IMG/VR virus record: IMGVR_UViG_3300034013_000869
Coordinates: 1 to 64,000 of that record
Length of the DNA stretch: 64,000 bases
Source: a virus
Direction: 5' to 3' (one strand)
Positions 16,937-26,032 of the stretch are shown piece after piece. Below the pieces are notes generated by a model. It was not told the origin of the DNA and ran no database searches. It saw only the letters and a list, made by a program, of their open reading frames with translations. The translations under genes and the position numbers were made by a program. The stretch's first letter is position 1, and each line of letters opens with the position of its first letter.

Positions 16937-17346
16937 TCTATAACTTGATTAATTTTCTTATCTCTTATAAATGATCTATATATCTGGAAATATTCAGATT
17001 TCTCAGATGCTATTGTTTCTTCAAAATTACTATAATTTAGTTCAATTTCAATTGAAAGTGGTATAAAATTACCATACCAATCAAAACAATCATTTTGTAT
17101 TTTTACAATAGTGGATGAATTAAATATACTAAGAACCTTAAATTGATCAAAAATTATAATTGTTCTTTTATCAAAAACATCAATAGGATCATTGGTATAC
17201 TTATTCATCCATTCTTTGAAAAATCGGATAGAATTTTCACAATTTGTAGTAACCTTTATATAAGACCTACCTGTTTCAGATACCATATTAACTTTAGATA
17301 TCTCACCTATAACATTTAATCCATTTTTATCATCTATTAAAATCAT
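16933..17346 (-). CDS. hypothetical protein with RxxKIxxI tail
   Basis: A 137-residue, mostly beta-strand protein (VIGEISKVNMVSETGRSYIKV, TIIIFDQFKVLSIF). The C-terminus FIRDKKINQVID is a close copy of the shared tail. It overlaps the upstream small gene by four bases. No known family recognised. Confidence 0.6.
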   Translation of the reverse strand: MILIDDKNGLNVIGEISKVNMVSETGRSYIKVTTNCENSIRFFKEWMNKYTNDPIDVFDKRTIIIFDQFKVLSIFNSSTIVKIQNDCFDWYGNFIPLSIEIELNYSNFEETIASEKSEYFQIYRSFIRDKKINQVID

Positions 17347-17633
17347 ATACCTAAATCTTTTAGTTTTATTTGTCTATTTATATTTTTAAGACATAATGAA
17401 TAATCATAAATACTACAATTGTAAACTTGTTTACAATAATCATCTATTATTTTATCGCAAGTATTCCAATCAATAAACTCACCATCGGGTATTAATATAT
17501 TAAATATTTCTTTTGATTTAATACGCTCTTTATCTCTAGCAATAGCAGCCTTCTCATATTTTTGACAAAAAATAGCTTCTTGCTTTTCTTTCATAGCTTT
17601 AAGATATTCTATAATTAAATTATCAATTTTCAT
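17343..17633 (-). CDS. small protein with UVR-like motif
   Basis: A 96-residue protein. Residues about 14-40 (MKEKQEAIFCQKYEKAAIARDKE, shown here in part) fit the UVR helical hairpin of UvrB/UvrC, in which paired hydrophobic residues precede YEKAA.ARD. Such motifs mediate protein pairing. The C-terminal half has three cysteines and ends NINRQIKLKDLGI. It overlaps the gp46 gene by 11 bases, so it may act with the recombination machinery; that link is inference. Confidence 0.55.
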   Translation of the reverse strand: MKIDNLIIEYLKAMKEKQEAIFCQKYEKAAIARDKERIKSKEIFNILIPDGEFIDWNTCDKIIDDYCKQVYNCSIYDYSLCLKNINRQIKLKDLGI

Positions 17634-19371
17634 AATTAAGATTCACTTCTTCAATTGATGAGAATATTTCCTTATTTATTTTTAGTATCCTATCAAACAT
17701 TTCCTGGTTCAAAATAGCATGATGTACAACAAATATATTAATGTTATAATCGTTTGCAAATGACTTTAATAGTGCTAAAATAGAATCTATACCTTCTATG
17801 TCAATTGAAGAAAAAACTTCATCTAAGAAGAGAATATTGATATGCCTTTTAGTTCTAATTAACTTCAAATAAGCAATTAAGATACTAATATTTACTTTTT
17901 TAGTTTCTCCAGTTGAAAGTGAATCATGTTCAATTACAGAACCCAATTGTCTTATTTCAGCAGTGAATGTTTCATCTAACTTAACATCAAATGGTAACAT
18001 CATTTTTTTAATATTCTCAGATATAAAATGATTAATTGGTTTGATAATACCAGAAATGATAGACTTCTTAACACCATCTTCACCAAAGATACGATTTAGC
18101 TCTTTGTAATAAAGTTCTTTTTCTTTACAAACGGTAATGTTATCACTACTAACTACTTTCTTTTCCTCAAGCTCTTCAATGGTATTTTGAAACTCTTGAA
18201 TATTAATAGAAGGTGTTGTATTAGTAGGTGCTTTTTGACTAGCTTTCTTTTGAGTTAGTTTTTCAATCTCAGATTTATAGCTTTTAAGTAAATAACTTAA
18301 ATCATTAAAAGAGTTTGTTGTTGTTTCAGATAAACCCTTTAACTTAATTTGTCTTTCTTTTACTAATTTTATATTATCTTCAATCTCAGATTTAATTTTC
18401 TCATATCCAGCTTTCTTTTCAACAAAAGAATCTCTTAGCGTAACAAAGTGATCAGAATTAAAATCTGTTCTACAAGTGGGGCATTTACCAGAGTCATATA
18501 AGTCAATTTCTCGTTGTACATTTTTAATATCATTTTGTGTATTAATATACTGCTTTTTCTCATTATCCAATTCATTATTTAATTCGGTTTCTTTTTCCTT
18601 GATTTTATCCATCTTTTCTTTCAAAGATTTATAATCATCTTTTCTAGAATTCATCTCATTTGTGATTCTATCAATCTCAGATTGAATATCTTCTTTCTCA
18701 CGTTCTAAGGCTAGTCTGGCTTCTTCTTTTTGTCTTTCAATAGCTTTATCAATAGACCTTTGAATAGATGAAATTGAATCATCTAAAGTTCTAATTTCTG
18801 CATCAAAAGAAGCTGCTCTAGTTTTATTGTTTTTTGCGATATCTTTTAAGATACCATTTAAGATATTGATAACTTCTAAGTTGAACAACTTATCTAAAAG
18901 AAGTTGTTTTTCCTCGTTTGAGAGTGAGATGAAGTTTTTGAAGTCATTAATAGACATTGATATAAACGACTTAAAAGTCTCTATATCCATACCAACATAC
19001 TTTTCGATTTTCTCATCGACATTAGCTTTACCAGCTCTTTCATTAACTACACCATTTTCGGTAAGTTCAAGTACACTTGGTGATATACCTCTTTTTATTT
19101 CTACCTCAGTTCCTAATGATGTAAACTTTATACGATTTAAAAGTTCACCATTAATTCTATTTGGAAGTGTTGATAGAGTAGCCCATCTTTTTTTACGACC
19201 TCTAACTTTTCCGTAAAGAGTATAATCAAATGAGTCTAATAAAGATGATTTCCCAGCTCCATTGTTTCCAACAAGAAGTATAAGTTCACCTTTTTCTGTA
19301 TTTAATTTTAAAATTTGTTCGTTGTTACCATAAGATTTAAATCCTCTAATTCCTAATTCATTAATAAGCAT
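17623..19371 (-). CDS. 46: recombination nuclease ATPase subunit gp46 (SbcC/Rad50-like)
   Basis: With the gp47 nuclease (SbcD/Mre11), T4 gp46 processes DNA ends for recombination-dependent replication. Walker A is GNNGAGKS at 35-42. Long coiled-coil arms flank a CPTC zinc hook at 297-300. The ABC signature LSTGE is at 485-489 and Walker B ILFLDE at 513-518. At 582 residues it is close to T4 gp46 (560). No gp47 gene is visible in the window, so it is expected elsewhere. It is preceded by a 51-base gap and followed by an overlapping UVR-motif gene. Confidence 0.93.
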   Translation of the reverse strand: MLINELGIRGFKSYGNNEQILKLNTEKGELILLVGNNGAGKSSLLDSFDYTLYGKVRGRKKRWATLSTLPNRINGELLNRIKFTSLGTEVEIKRGISPSVLELTENGVVNERAGKANVDEKIEKYVGMDIETFKSFISMSINDFKNFISLSNEEKQLLLDKLFNLEVINILNGILKDIAKNNKTRAASFDAEIRTLDDSISSIQRSIDKAIERQKEEARLALEREKEDIQSEIDRITNEMNSRKDDYKSLKEKMDKIKEKETELNNELDNEKKQYINTQNDIKNVQREIDLYDSGKCPTCRTDFNSDHFVTLRDSFVEKKAGYEKIKSEIEDNIKLVKERQIKLKGLSETTTNSFNDLSYLLKSYKSEIEKLTQKKASQKAPTNTTPSINIQEFQNTIEELEEKKVVSSDNITVCKEKELYYKELNRIFGEDGVKKSIISGIIKPINHFISENIKKMMLPFDVKLDETFTAEIRQLGSVIEHDSLSTGETKKVNISILIAYLKLIRTKRHINILFLDEVFSSIDIEGIDSILALLKSFANDYNINIFVVHHAILNQEMFDRILKINKEIFSSIEEVNLNYEN

Positions 19372-19422
19372 TTATGTTATATTATTTTTATAAATATTAT
19401 ATTAGAAATAAATGAATTGTTA

Positions 19423-19773
19423 TTACTTATCCTGAGAATTTATATCATTTTCATCAATTTCTTCACCAAATGAAGATGATGTGTCGGGCGTGAGATGATC
19501 TGAAAAGTTCATTTCATCAAGTCTGTTAATAATCTCGTCATAAGGAACTACTTTTTTAAGTATAGATACTAATAAATCTCTATAACCACCCCATAGTTCA
19601 ATTGGGCCTATTTCTCTTTCAATACTCTCATCAACAGTTAATGCTAGCATTACATCAGAATAATATAAAGTACCATCTGAAAAACTATTATTATAGTTTA
19701 TTGAAAGTAAAACAAGAACACCATTTTCGTATTTACCAAGATAGTCTATTACATCAGCTGTTATATTAATCAT
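19423..19773 (-). CDS. hypothetical protein
   Basis: A 116-residue acidic protein. The first 70 residues alternate strands (ITADVIDYLGKYENGVLVLLSI, VMLALTVDES). The C-terminus is disordered and acidic (SSFGEEIDENDINSQDK). No family recognised. It sits between gp46 and another small gene, both on the same strand. Confidence 0.5.
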   Translation of the reverse strand: MINITADVIDYLGKYENGVLVLLSINYNNSFSDGTLYYSDVMLALTVDESIEREIGPIELWGGYRDLLVSILKKVVPYDEIINRLDEMNFSDHLTPDTSSSFGEEIDENDINSQDK

Positions 19774-19779
19774 TTGATT

Positions 19780-20052
19780 TTAGATTTTTTCTCCTAAAAT
19801 AAATTCTATCTTTTTGAATCTATCATCAGTATCAGTGAAGATAATGAATACCCTATCGATATCTTTAAATTCTTTTGATTCGCCAGTAAATTCATTAACC
19901 ATTACATCTTTTTTGTAAACAACATCAATTCCAGGTTCTTCACCTAAAAATCTACGCATATCTTCTTTAATCTGTGATAGTTTCCAGTCATCATTTTTAA
20001 AATCAATCTTAGAGATGTAGTCTCTAATCGCCATTTCTTTCATTGAGCTCAT
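19780..20052 (-). CDS. hypothetical protein
   Basis: A 90-residue protein with a helical N-terminus (MKEMAIRDYISKI) and a strand-rich C-terminus (RVFIIFTDTDDRFKKIEFIL). I start it at the ATG at 20052, because the further upstream codon at 20058 is TTG and this genome almost always uses ATG. No function recognised. Confidence 0.5.
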   Translation of the reverse strand: MSSMKEMAIRDYISKIDFKNDDWKLSQIKEDMRRFLGEEPGIDVVYKKDVMVNEFTGESKEFKDIDRVFIIFTDTDDRFKKIEFILGEKI

Positions 20053-20086
20053 ATTCAAAAGTATTTTTTTATTTATATTCTATTTA

Positions 20087-20422
20087 TTAATATAGTTTAC
20101 CTGTTTCTAAATAGTAGGTATTATTTGTAGTTATCATTTCAAATGTTTCGTGTATTGATTCACATTTTACCATAAATGATTTTACATCTTCATCAGTTAA
20201 ATCAAACCACTCACCATTTACTTTTTTAGTTTTAAATGTTCTATGTAGTTGTGATTCTATTTTTGTTCCCCATTTTGACTTGAAAGAATTTATAACATAT
20301 AGTTCAGAACCATTACCCGTCTTTAACTCTTTAATTCTTTTAGAGACTTCTCTTCTTGTATAACCTATTTTATACAATCTTCTTCCTTCAAATTCAGCAC
20401 ATATTAAGTAAATATTAAACAT
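20087..20422 (-). CDS. GIY-YIG-like nuclease (T5orf172/MUG113 family)
   Basis: A 111-residue protein with the T5orf172 variant of the GIY-YIG nuclease fold. FNIYLICAEFEGRRLYKIGYT supplies the paired tyrosines and KIG core, KRIKELKTGN the basic helix, ESQLHRTFKTKKVNGEWFDL the Glu-His segment. Family members cut DNA or are thought to do so. It might be a free-standing homing-type enzyme or a DNA-repair nuclease. It lies between unrelated small genes near the truncated capsid gene. Confidence 0.75.
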   Translation of the reverse strand: MFNIYLICAEFEGRRLYKIGYTRREVSKRIKELKTGNGSELYVINSFKSKWGTKIESQLHRTFKTKKVNGEWFDLTDEDVKSFMVKCESIHETFEMITTNNTYYLETGKLY

Positions 20423-20452
20423 TAGAGTATATATTACTCTATCATGTTCTCA

Positions 20453-20638
20453 TCACCAGATTTGTGGGAAGTTAGTTGGTCCTTTTGGAGTAGAAGTTAT
20501 AATAACATTAGGAACATCTATTCCAAATATTTTACCTATTTTTATTTTTCTTAAATATCTTTTAGAATATTCAACACCTGATGTATCTTTTTCAATGAAG
20601 TGAATACCTGGTCTCACATATCTACCTATTCTGTTCAT
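20453..20638 (-). CDS. mini-protein: terminase-like fragment with RxxKIxxI motif
   Basis: A 61-residue protein. The C-terminal NVIITSTPKGPTNFPQIW closely resembles the segment of T4 gp17 terminase just after Walker B (KIIITTTPNGLNHFYDIW). Before it is RYLRKIKIGKIFGIDVP, a copy of the shared RxxKIxxI motif, internal here. I choose the ATG at 20638, which overlaps the upstream gene by 17 bases; an ATG at 20698 would overlap it by 77. It adjoins the gp23-like fragment gene, so two virion-protein fragments lie side by side. Confidence 0.55.
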   Translation of the reverse strand: MNRIGRYVRPGIHFIEKDTSGVEYSKRYLRKIKIGKIFGIDVPNVIITSTPKGPTNFPQIW

Positions 20639-21119
20639 TTGATTTCTTCTTTTTACTTCTTCTTGTTTTCTTGTGAGTTTTAGATGATTCAGCTCCATAT
20701 TTATAATCTAAATAGAATAAAGTACCTGATGGAGCAGACATTGGAGTTACTCCTTTTTTCATCAACTCTTTATATTCTTCATCATCTTCTAACTTCTTTT
20801 CAGTAAATTCACCACCTTCAATAACAGCTTCAATTTTACCATCACGATTTTCAGAATTTACTCTACTTTTTACATCATCAATTTCTTCTTTTGATGCGAA
20901 TCCTATTATTTCATTGGACATTAATTTTGATGATACTTTCATAGCCATTGGTAGTAAACTTGGAAACTCTTCAGTTTTAGTTTCTTCTAATATTTGATTT
21001 GATTGATTTTCGGCTAACTGAGCTAAATTGTCTAATTGAGATCCAGTCATACCCATAGACCCTAAGATAGGAGCCCATTTTTTCATTAATTCTTCTTTAT
21101 TTGGTTGTTTCATAAACAA
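20622..21119 (-). CDS. truncated gp23-like (major capsid protein N-terminus) paralogue
   Basis: A 165-residue protein resembling only the first quarter of T4-type gp23. NKEELMKKWAPILGS and the following NQ-rich segment match the T4 propeptide (KAELLNKWKPLLEGE...ENQEK). LPMAMKVSSKLMSNEIIGF and VTPMSAPSGTLFYLDYKYG match the T4 RRAIPNLIAFDICGVQPMNSPTGQVFALRAVYG region, with a roughly 45-residue insert between. Directly after YKYG it ends in a basic tail (KTRRSKKKKSNEQNR). It cannot form the HK97 capsid fold. It may be a decaying duplicate or a small head-associated protein. Confidence 0.65.
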   Translation of the reverse strand: MFMKQPNKEELMKKWAPILGSMGMTGSQLDNLAQLAENQSNQILEETKTEEFPSLLPMAMKVSSKLMSNEIIGFASKEEIDDVKSRVNSENRDGKIEAVIEGGEFTEKKLEDDEEYKELMKKGVTPMSAPSGTLFYLDYKYGAESSKTHKKTRRSKKKKSNEQNR

Positions 21120-21158
21120 AAAAACTTTTCTTGTTATAGAAAAGTTTTTGTTTTTAGT

Positions 21159-21470
21159 TTAGTAGTTAAAGTTTAAGAAATCATATTCTTTAAGTATAAG
21201 TTGTTTGACTTTTTCAAAGTTTTCATCTGATAAAACATAATACTTTTTATTAAACCAACCAATCATTTGATTAATAATAACATCTTCTGCTTCTCCATTT
21301 CCTGAGGTAGAGTAAAAATCAGGATCCTCTTCATCTGGAATCCATTGTTTGATTTCTTTTTCTAACATTTTCTTTACAGAATCAGATTTATACTCTTCTT
21401 TAATTTTAGTAATTGCAAAAGTAGTATCTTGTTGTTCTACATTCTCGTTATATTTTTTTAAGTATTTCAT
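21159..21470 (-). CDS. putative capsid-targeted protein with CTS-like leader
   Basis: A 103-residue protein of unknown function beginning MKYLKKYNE. The rest is helical and acidic (ATG to EDVIINQMIGWFNKKYYVLSDENFEKVKQL). A TTAATATATA box on its coding strand lies at 21475-21484, five bases from the ATG. It is in a run of three leader-bearing genes followed upstream by the 903-residue virion protein. Confidence 0.6.
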   Translation of the reverse strand: MKYLKKYNENVEQQDTTFAITKIKEEYKSDSVKKMLEKEIKQWIPDEEDPDFYSTSGNGEAEDVIINQMIGWFNKKYYVLSDENFEKVKQLILKEYDFLNFNY

Positions 21471-21474
21471 AGTG

Positions 21475-21484
21475 TATATATTAA
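21475..21484 (-). promoter_or_regulatory. TTAATATATA box
   Basis: TTAATATATA on the minus strand, five bases before the ATG at 21470. It overlaps the end of the upstream gene region, so it may give this gene its own late transcript with an almost leaderless mRNA. Confidence 0.45.
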
Positions 21485-21485
21485 T

Positions 21486-22235
21486 TTATAGTCCAAATAT
21501 ATCTTTCATCTTAGAAAGAAAGTTATTAATAAAGTCTTTATCTTTTTCAGAACCATCTTCAAGTATATTTTGAACCCAAGTTTTATTTTCAATATATTGA
21601 TAAGCTTGAAGTTTATCAGAATAATCAAAGTTATCCATCTTCTTACCTATATAGGATTCGATATCTTTTTCAAAATCCTCTTCAGAAGTCCACATACCAA
21701 TATCATTTTCATCTTCTTCAATATCATCTAATCCAGAGATAACATCATCTATATCAGATGTGTCAAAACTCCCATCAGTTTCATTCTCATAAATCCAAGA
21801 TTTATCCATCTTATTTAAGATATGTTCAGCGTCTTTACCTAATCTATTAATATCATCTTCTGCCTTTTCATCTAATGTTAAGTTGAAAAGACCTACCAAG
21901 TCATCCAATGAACTAAATAGTGACTGGTCAAATTCTGCCAATTTATTTTCTCTATAGATTTCTTTTTCAAAAAGATTTATTACAGAAAGATAATCTTCAG
22001 TAATTGTAAATTCACCTTTAATAGCAGCATCAATTAAATCATTTAATGAAGTTTTAAATCTATCATAAGATGATAGTTTATTATCATTGTAACACTTTTC
22101 TTCATGAAGTCTAACTATTTTAAGAATAGCTTGTTTCATCTTTCCAATGTTTGATAGAAAGTCAAAGTCAAAATCATTATTAGATTCTTCTTTCTTCTTG
22201 TTCCAAAAAGCTTCATATAATTTAATTACTTTCAT
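21486..22235 (-). CDS. putative capsid-targeted acidic protein
   Basis: A 249-residue, strongly acidic, helical protein starting MKVIKLYEAFWNKKKEE, a weaker version of the shared leader. Asp/Glu-rich segments (DTSDIDDVISGLDDIEEDEND) dominate residues 150-200. No enzymatic motif. Its start lies two bases from the stop of the next upstream leader-bearing gene, so the two are probably translated together. An internal head or core protein is a reasonable guess only. Confidence 0.55.
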   Translation of the reverse strand: MKVIKLYEAFWNKKKEESNNDFDFDFLSNIGKMKQAILKIVRLHEEKCYNDNKLSSYDRFKTSLNDLIDAAIKGEFTITEDYLSVINLFEKEIYRENKLAEFDQSLFSSLDDLVGLFNLTLDEKAEDDINRLGKDAEHILNKMDKSWIYENETDGSFDTSDIDDVISGLDDIEEDENDIGMWTSEEDFEKDIESYIGKKMDNFDYSDKLQAYQYIENKTWVQNILEDGSEKDKDFINNFLSKMKDIFGL

Positions 22236-22237
22236 AA

Positions 22238-23197
22238 CTATTTTATTTTTATATTTAAGTAAACCCAGAAAGACATAGGATTTACACTTATTAATACTTT
22301 ACCTCCCCACTTCTTAGAAAGTAACCAAGTTGTAAAGTTATTTTTAATATTTAGATATTCTCCTTCATCCAATTTACCATTATCCCATCTACCTATACCA
22401 TAATAACCAAATGAAATAACTCTATCTTTTATAATAGGTGTTAATTTCTTTTCGTGATATCCTGGGTTAAATGTTAACATATCTGTTTTAATTTTACCAA
22501 ATGTTAAAACATCAGATAATGTTAAATTCACAAGCTCTTTCTTCAATGAAGAAGCAGACTTAGACTCAATTTGACAAATCCATTTAATAACAGATTGTGA
22601 TAATTTAAATTGGCCAAGTGGAGTTGGTGTATTATAATGTAAACCATATTCAAAATTACCATCACATTTAACACCGAAATATAAATCAACTTCGTTCTTT
22701 TGATAGTCAATTAAATCTAAATATCTTGAAAGTGATTTAAATCTTGAGAATATTTGTTTCAAATCCTCAGATTGAATATTAGAGAAATGATAGTATAATA
22801 AAAAACTTTCAGGACATCTTTCCCAATTTGGTTGAGATTCTTTATGACCTAAACCAGTCAATGATTTAAGAAATGAAGTAAATATTCCTTTACCAGCTAC
22901 TGATATTTCAGACTCTGTTAATGGTTCTAAATCAGTAGATGCTAAAAGTTGAGGTTCTTTCTCTTCTATTCCATTTTCTAAATAATGATCTATTTGAGCT
23001 TTTATCTCTTGTTGTTCTTTATCATCTAATACATTTATAGCATTTGATAAATCAATAGATAAATCAGAACCTTTTGTATATCTAGTAACTATATTCTGAA
23101 TATACGAATCATCTATTAGTGATTCGACCCATTCTCCTAAAGAATTGAATCCATTGAAATGACCTTCATTTATAAATTCTATATATTTTTTAATCAT
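22238..23197 (-). CDS. putative capsid-targeted protein with CTS-like leader
   Basis: A 319-residue protein beginning MIKKYIEFINE, one of the best leader copies with an I-N-E site. The body has no recognised domain; the C-terminal 150 residues look beta-rich (DLYFGVKCDGNFEYGLHYNTP, VISFGYYGIGRWDNGK) and end WVYLNIKIK. A TTAATATATA box on its coding strand is at 23202-23211. It is followed by two more leader-bearing genes. Confidence 0.6.
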   Translation of the reverse strand: MIKKYIEFINEGHFNGFNSLGEWVESLIDDSYIQNIVTRYTKGSDLSIDLSNAINVLDDKEQQEIKAQIDHYLENGIEEKEPQLLASTDLEPLTESEISVAGKGIFTSFLKSLTGLGHKESQPNWERCPESFLLYYHFSNIQSEDLKQIFSRFKSLSRYLDLIDYQKNEVDLYFGVKCDGNFEYGLHYNTPTPLGQFKLSQSVIKWICQIESKSASSLKKELVNLTLSDVLTFGKIKTDMLTFNPGYHEKKLTPIIKDRVISFGYYGIGRWDNGKLDEGEYLNIKNNFTTWLLSKKWGGKVLISVNPMSFWVYLNIKIK

Positions 23198-23201
23198 AGA
23201 T

Positions 23202-23211
23202 TATATATTAA
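23202..23211 (-). promoter_or_regulatory. TTAATATATA box
   Basis: The minus-strand sequence TTAATATATA ends five bases before the ATG at 23197. Same position and sequence as at 3321, 21475 and 26845. Confidence 0.45.
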
Positions 23212-23226
23212 ATTTAGAATTATAAA

Positions 23227-25938
23227 TTATCTTATATCCTCAACATCAATATAGTATTTATCAGCTAAAGAAGAATCTGATAAACTTGAAATTCTTGTAA
23301 TCTTTATCTTCTTACCTTTATTTAATGAGAAATAAGGTGTGTTTGAAAGTAAAGTAGAAGAAGTTCCATGTAAATATAAAGGAAAAGAAGCCGAAGCACC
23401 ATAAGCAACTAAATCCGGATTTGAATCAGCGTTTAGATTAATATAAGAACTTGTTAATCCACCCAATGAGTCAACAACATATTGACCAGAGAAGTCATAT
23501 ATTGATGCAGTACCAACATAAAGATTGTTAAGATACAAGACATCACCTGGTTTGATAGAGTTATTTATAATTGTAGTATTTCCTGTTAAAGGAACTTCAA
23601 GAATATTACCAATTGTATATTGAATAGTTTGTGTAAAATCAATATCAAAATTAAAATCCTTCCACAAAGAAGCTGAATTAGGTAACTGACTTGTACTATT
23701 AAAGAAAACAGGCAAATCAATATCACCTATTAATAAAACTTCTGATGTAACACTTGGATTATCAGGTATAGCACTATTAATATAAATATCTAATTTTTTA
23801 TTTTGTGTTGAGAATTCATTTGATTTGATGAAAATTTCTATTGATTGTTTATGATCTAAATCTCTATCAATAACAACTGTTAATTTATCATTATTTGGTA
23901 AATCTAATTGAACTTCATCATTATTGTTTATAACTATTAGTAAATTCTTATTAGTTGGAACCGAAACATTTAATGGAACGATACCATCGGTTCTATACAA
24001 GTCAGTAGTTTTGATACTATCAATTCTTGTATAAGCTGGTTCTCTATTTGTTAAAGTAATATTATTAGATAGATTATTAACCTCTATACTTTCATTAGAA
24101 ACAATTTGATTAGTAGAATATAATCTTAATAAGTTTTCAAGACTTTTAATCTTTGTATTAATAGTATTAAGGTCTGTTTGTGTATAAAGTAATTGTCTAA
24201 CACTACTAACTTGATCTCTCAAATCACCTTGTTCAGCAATAATATTTAAAAAACTATCATTAGTAGATGATAACTTAGCCATAGCTTGGTTAAATAAATT
24301 CATACTAAAAAGTGAATTTATAGCTTCTGGGTTATATGTTTGTTGTGGATTATCATTTAGAATATTAAAGTTAAGATTCAAACTAAAAGCATAAGAAGTA
24401 CCATCATGTTTACCATTTGAAACAAGCTTTTTATAAACTGGAAATCTAATTCCAATTTCTTCTTCTGTTGTATTATTTGATGGACTATCTAAAAACGAAA
24501 CTCCATATAAGTTAGTTTTAGTAACTTGATTACCGCTAGCATCTTGTTTTTGAACAGTGTAATACCATAAAATAGCATTAAATTCAAAGTCACTTGGTGG
24601 TTCGTTATTAACTTCTAAAGCGTTAAATTGGTCAAAGTTAGTTAAAACTCTATTGAAAATATTCATTTTAACATAGTGACTAGTGTTGAAGTCAATATTG
24701 ATACCATCAATTGTTGAACTATCAACAATTGGATTATTAATATCACCACTAACACCAAAATATTTACCACTTCTTCTTAAAGTATCACCAGTTGATGTCT
24801 CATAAGTAAAGTCAGGTGTATCAAATTGTGCGAAATATGAACCTGGGTAATTTTGAGGAAAACTTACAATCGGTGAATTAAATAACTCAGCACCTAATAT
24901 CTCAGGTTGAAACTGACTTGGTAGAATAGGAAAATTAACATTTGGTTTATAATTAACATCCACCATTGTTCTAAATAAAATATCTGGAGTTTGTCCTGTA
25001 TGGTCAGGAATATGAGCATAAACCTCAGTATAATTTCTATTAGCTTCTTGAACATTACTAACACCAGTAACCTCACCTACATATTGAACTAATCTATGAT
25101 AAACCAATTCTGCTTTACCTGTAGTTTCATATTCTTGAGAAATTGTAGTTTCAACATTTATAATAATTCTTTGACCTTGTGTTGGACTTGCTGGAATAAC
25201 AGCTAATATATCAGTTTGAATACCTTCAAAAGTATCAGAACCATCCATTTCTGAATTAGATAAACTATTTGTGTTTATAGTAGAGTTACTAACATAGTAT
25301 ATTTTAATCTTATCACCAACTTTGAAATTAGTAGTTCCAATAAACTCTATTTCCATTTTTGTTGTATAACCAACTTCACCACTTTGATAATAGGAATAAG
25401 TGTCCCAAGGTAATATTTCTCTTTCTCTCCAAAGATACTCTTGAAAATATTGGTCATCATTTATATTTCTTCTTTCAAATTCAGCAAGATTACTAAAATA
25501 CTCATCAGAAGGAACAGCAGGTTCAAAATCAACTAACCCTAACTTCTTACACCACTTAAAAAATATTTTCTCAGTAGGTGTTTCAAGTGCATTAGTATCA
25601 TAGTAATATTTTGTATTATTTAATCTAGACTCTCTAATTACAGTTTCTTGATTACCCACATAATTTCTTAATGATTCTATTATTTGGTCACTAAAGTTAG
25701 TAGCTGGTGTAGCATTTACCGACTTTTCAAAACTATTATCAAAGTCAAAATAAATTTTATTAGACATAGTACCAGATGTCAAATTCTGTTTTGGGAAATT
25801 TAACAAAACAAACTTTGAAAAATACATTTTATAATTTGAATTCTGGTAAGCTGCCGATATATCTTCAGCCGCACCTGGGAAAGCATAAAATGATGTTCCA
25901 TTAGATTTCAGAAACTTATAAAGAGGTGTAGACGCCAT
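23227..25938 (-). CDS. large virion (baseplate/tail) protein
   Basis: A 903-residue Asn/Ser/Thr-rich protein without transmembrane segments, typical of a structural tail component. It begins ASTPLYKFLKSNGTSFYAFPGAAEDIS. A barrel-like segment (FKVGDKIKIYYV) near residue 200 recalls similar segments in the giant repeat proteins. Residues 590-640 form a coiled-coil-like helix. No W/F repeats are present. It sits between leader-bearing genes and the 1720-residue protein. The precise role is unknown. Confidence 0.6.
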   Translation of the reverse strand: MASTPLYKFLKSNGTSFYAFPGAAEDISAAYQNSNYKMYFSKFVLLNFPKQNLTSGTMSNKIYFDFDNSFEKSVNATPATNFSDQIIESLRNYVGNQETVIRESRLNNTKYYYDTNALETPTEKIFFKWCKKLGLVDFEPAVPSDEYFSNLAEFERRNINDDQYFQEYLWREREILPWDTYSYYQSGEVGYTTKMEIEFIGTTNFKVGDKIKIYYVSNSTINTNSLSNSEMDGSDTFEGIQTDILAVIPASPTQGQRIIINVETTISQEYETTGKAELVYHRLVQYVGEVTGVSNVQEANRNYTEVYAHIPDHTGQTPDILFRTMVDVNYKPNVNFPILPSQFQPEILGAELFNSPIVSFPQNYPGSYFAQFDTPDFTYETSTGDTLRRSGKYFGVSGDINNPIVDSSTIDGINIDFNTSHYVKMNIFNRVLTNFDQFNALEVNNEPPSDFEFNAILWYYTVQKQDASGNQVTKTNLYGVSFLDSPSNNTTEEEIGIRFPVYKKLVSNGKHDGTSYAFSLNLNFNILNDNPQQTYNPEAINSLFSMNLFNQAMAKLSSTNDSFLNIIAEQGDLRDQVSSVRQLLYTQTDLNTINTKIKSLENLLRLYSTNQIVSNESIEVNNLSNNITLTNREPAYTRIDSIKTTDLYRTDGIVPLNVSVPTNKNLLIVINNNDEVQLDLPNNDKLTVVIDRDLDHKQSIEIFIKSNEFSTQNKKLDIYINSAIPDNPSVTSEVLLIGDIDLPVFFNSTSQLPNSASLWKDFNFDIDFTQTIQYTIGNILEVPLTGNTTIINNSIKPGDVLYLNNLYVGTASIYDFSGQYVVDSLGGLTSSYINLNADSNPDLVAYGASASFPLYLHGTSSTLLSNTPYFSLNKGKKIKITRISSLSDSSLADKYYIDVEDIR

Positions 25939-25961
25939 TTAAACAATTTAATTTTATACTC

Positions 25962-25975
25962 TATATATAATTATT
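25962..25975 (-). promoter_or_regulatory. late-type AT box upstream of 903-aa virion gene
   Basis: Minus-strand AATAATTATATATA precedes the ATG at 25938 by about 23 bases. It deviates from TTAATATATA by one added base but occupies the same kind of position. Confidence 0.35.
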
Positions 25976-26032
25976 TTCATCTTCTGTTTGTTTGAAAAAC
26001 AAAACAAAGAAATATTAATAGATATAATCTTT

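Noticed and set aside
20622-21119. the genuine major capsid gene broken by a sequencing frameshift
   Set aside because: No continuation of gp23 is visible in any frame downstream; the next gene resembles terminase. A single base error would not explain the loss of about 370 residues.
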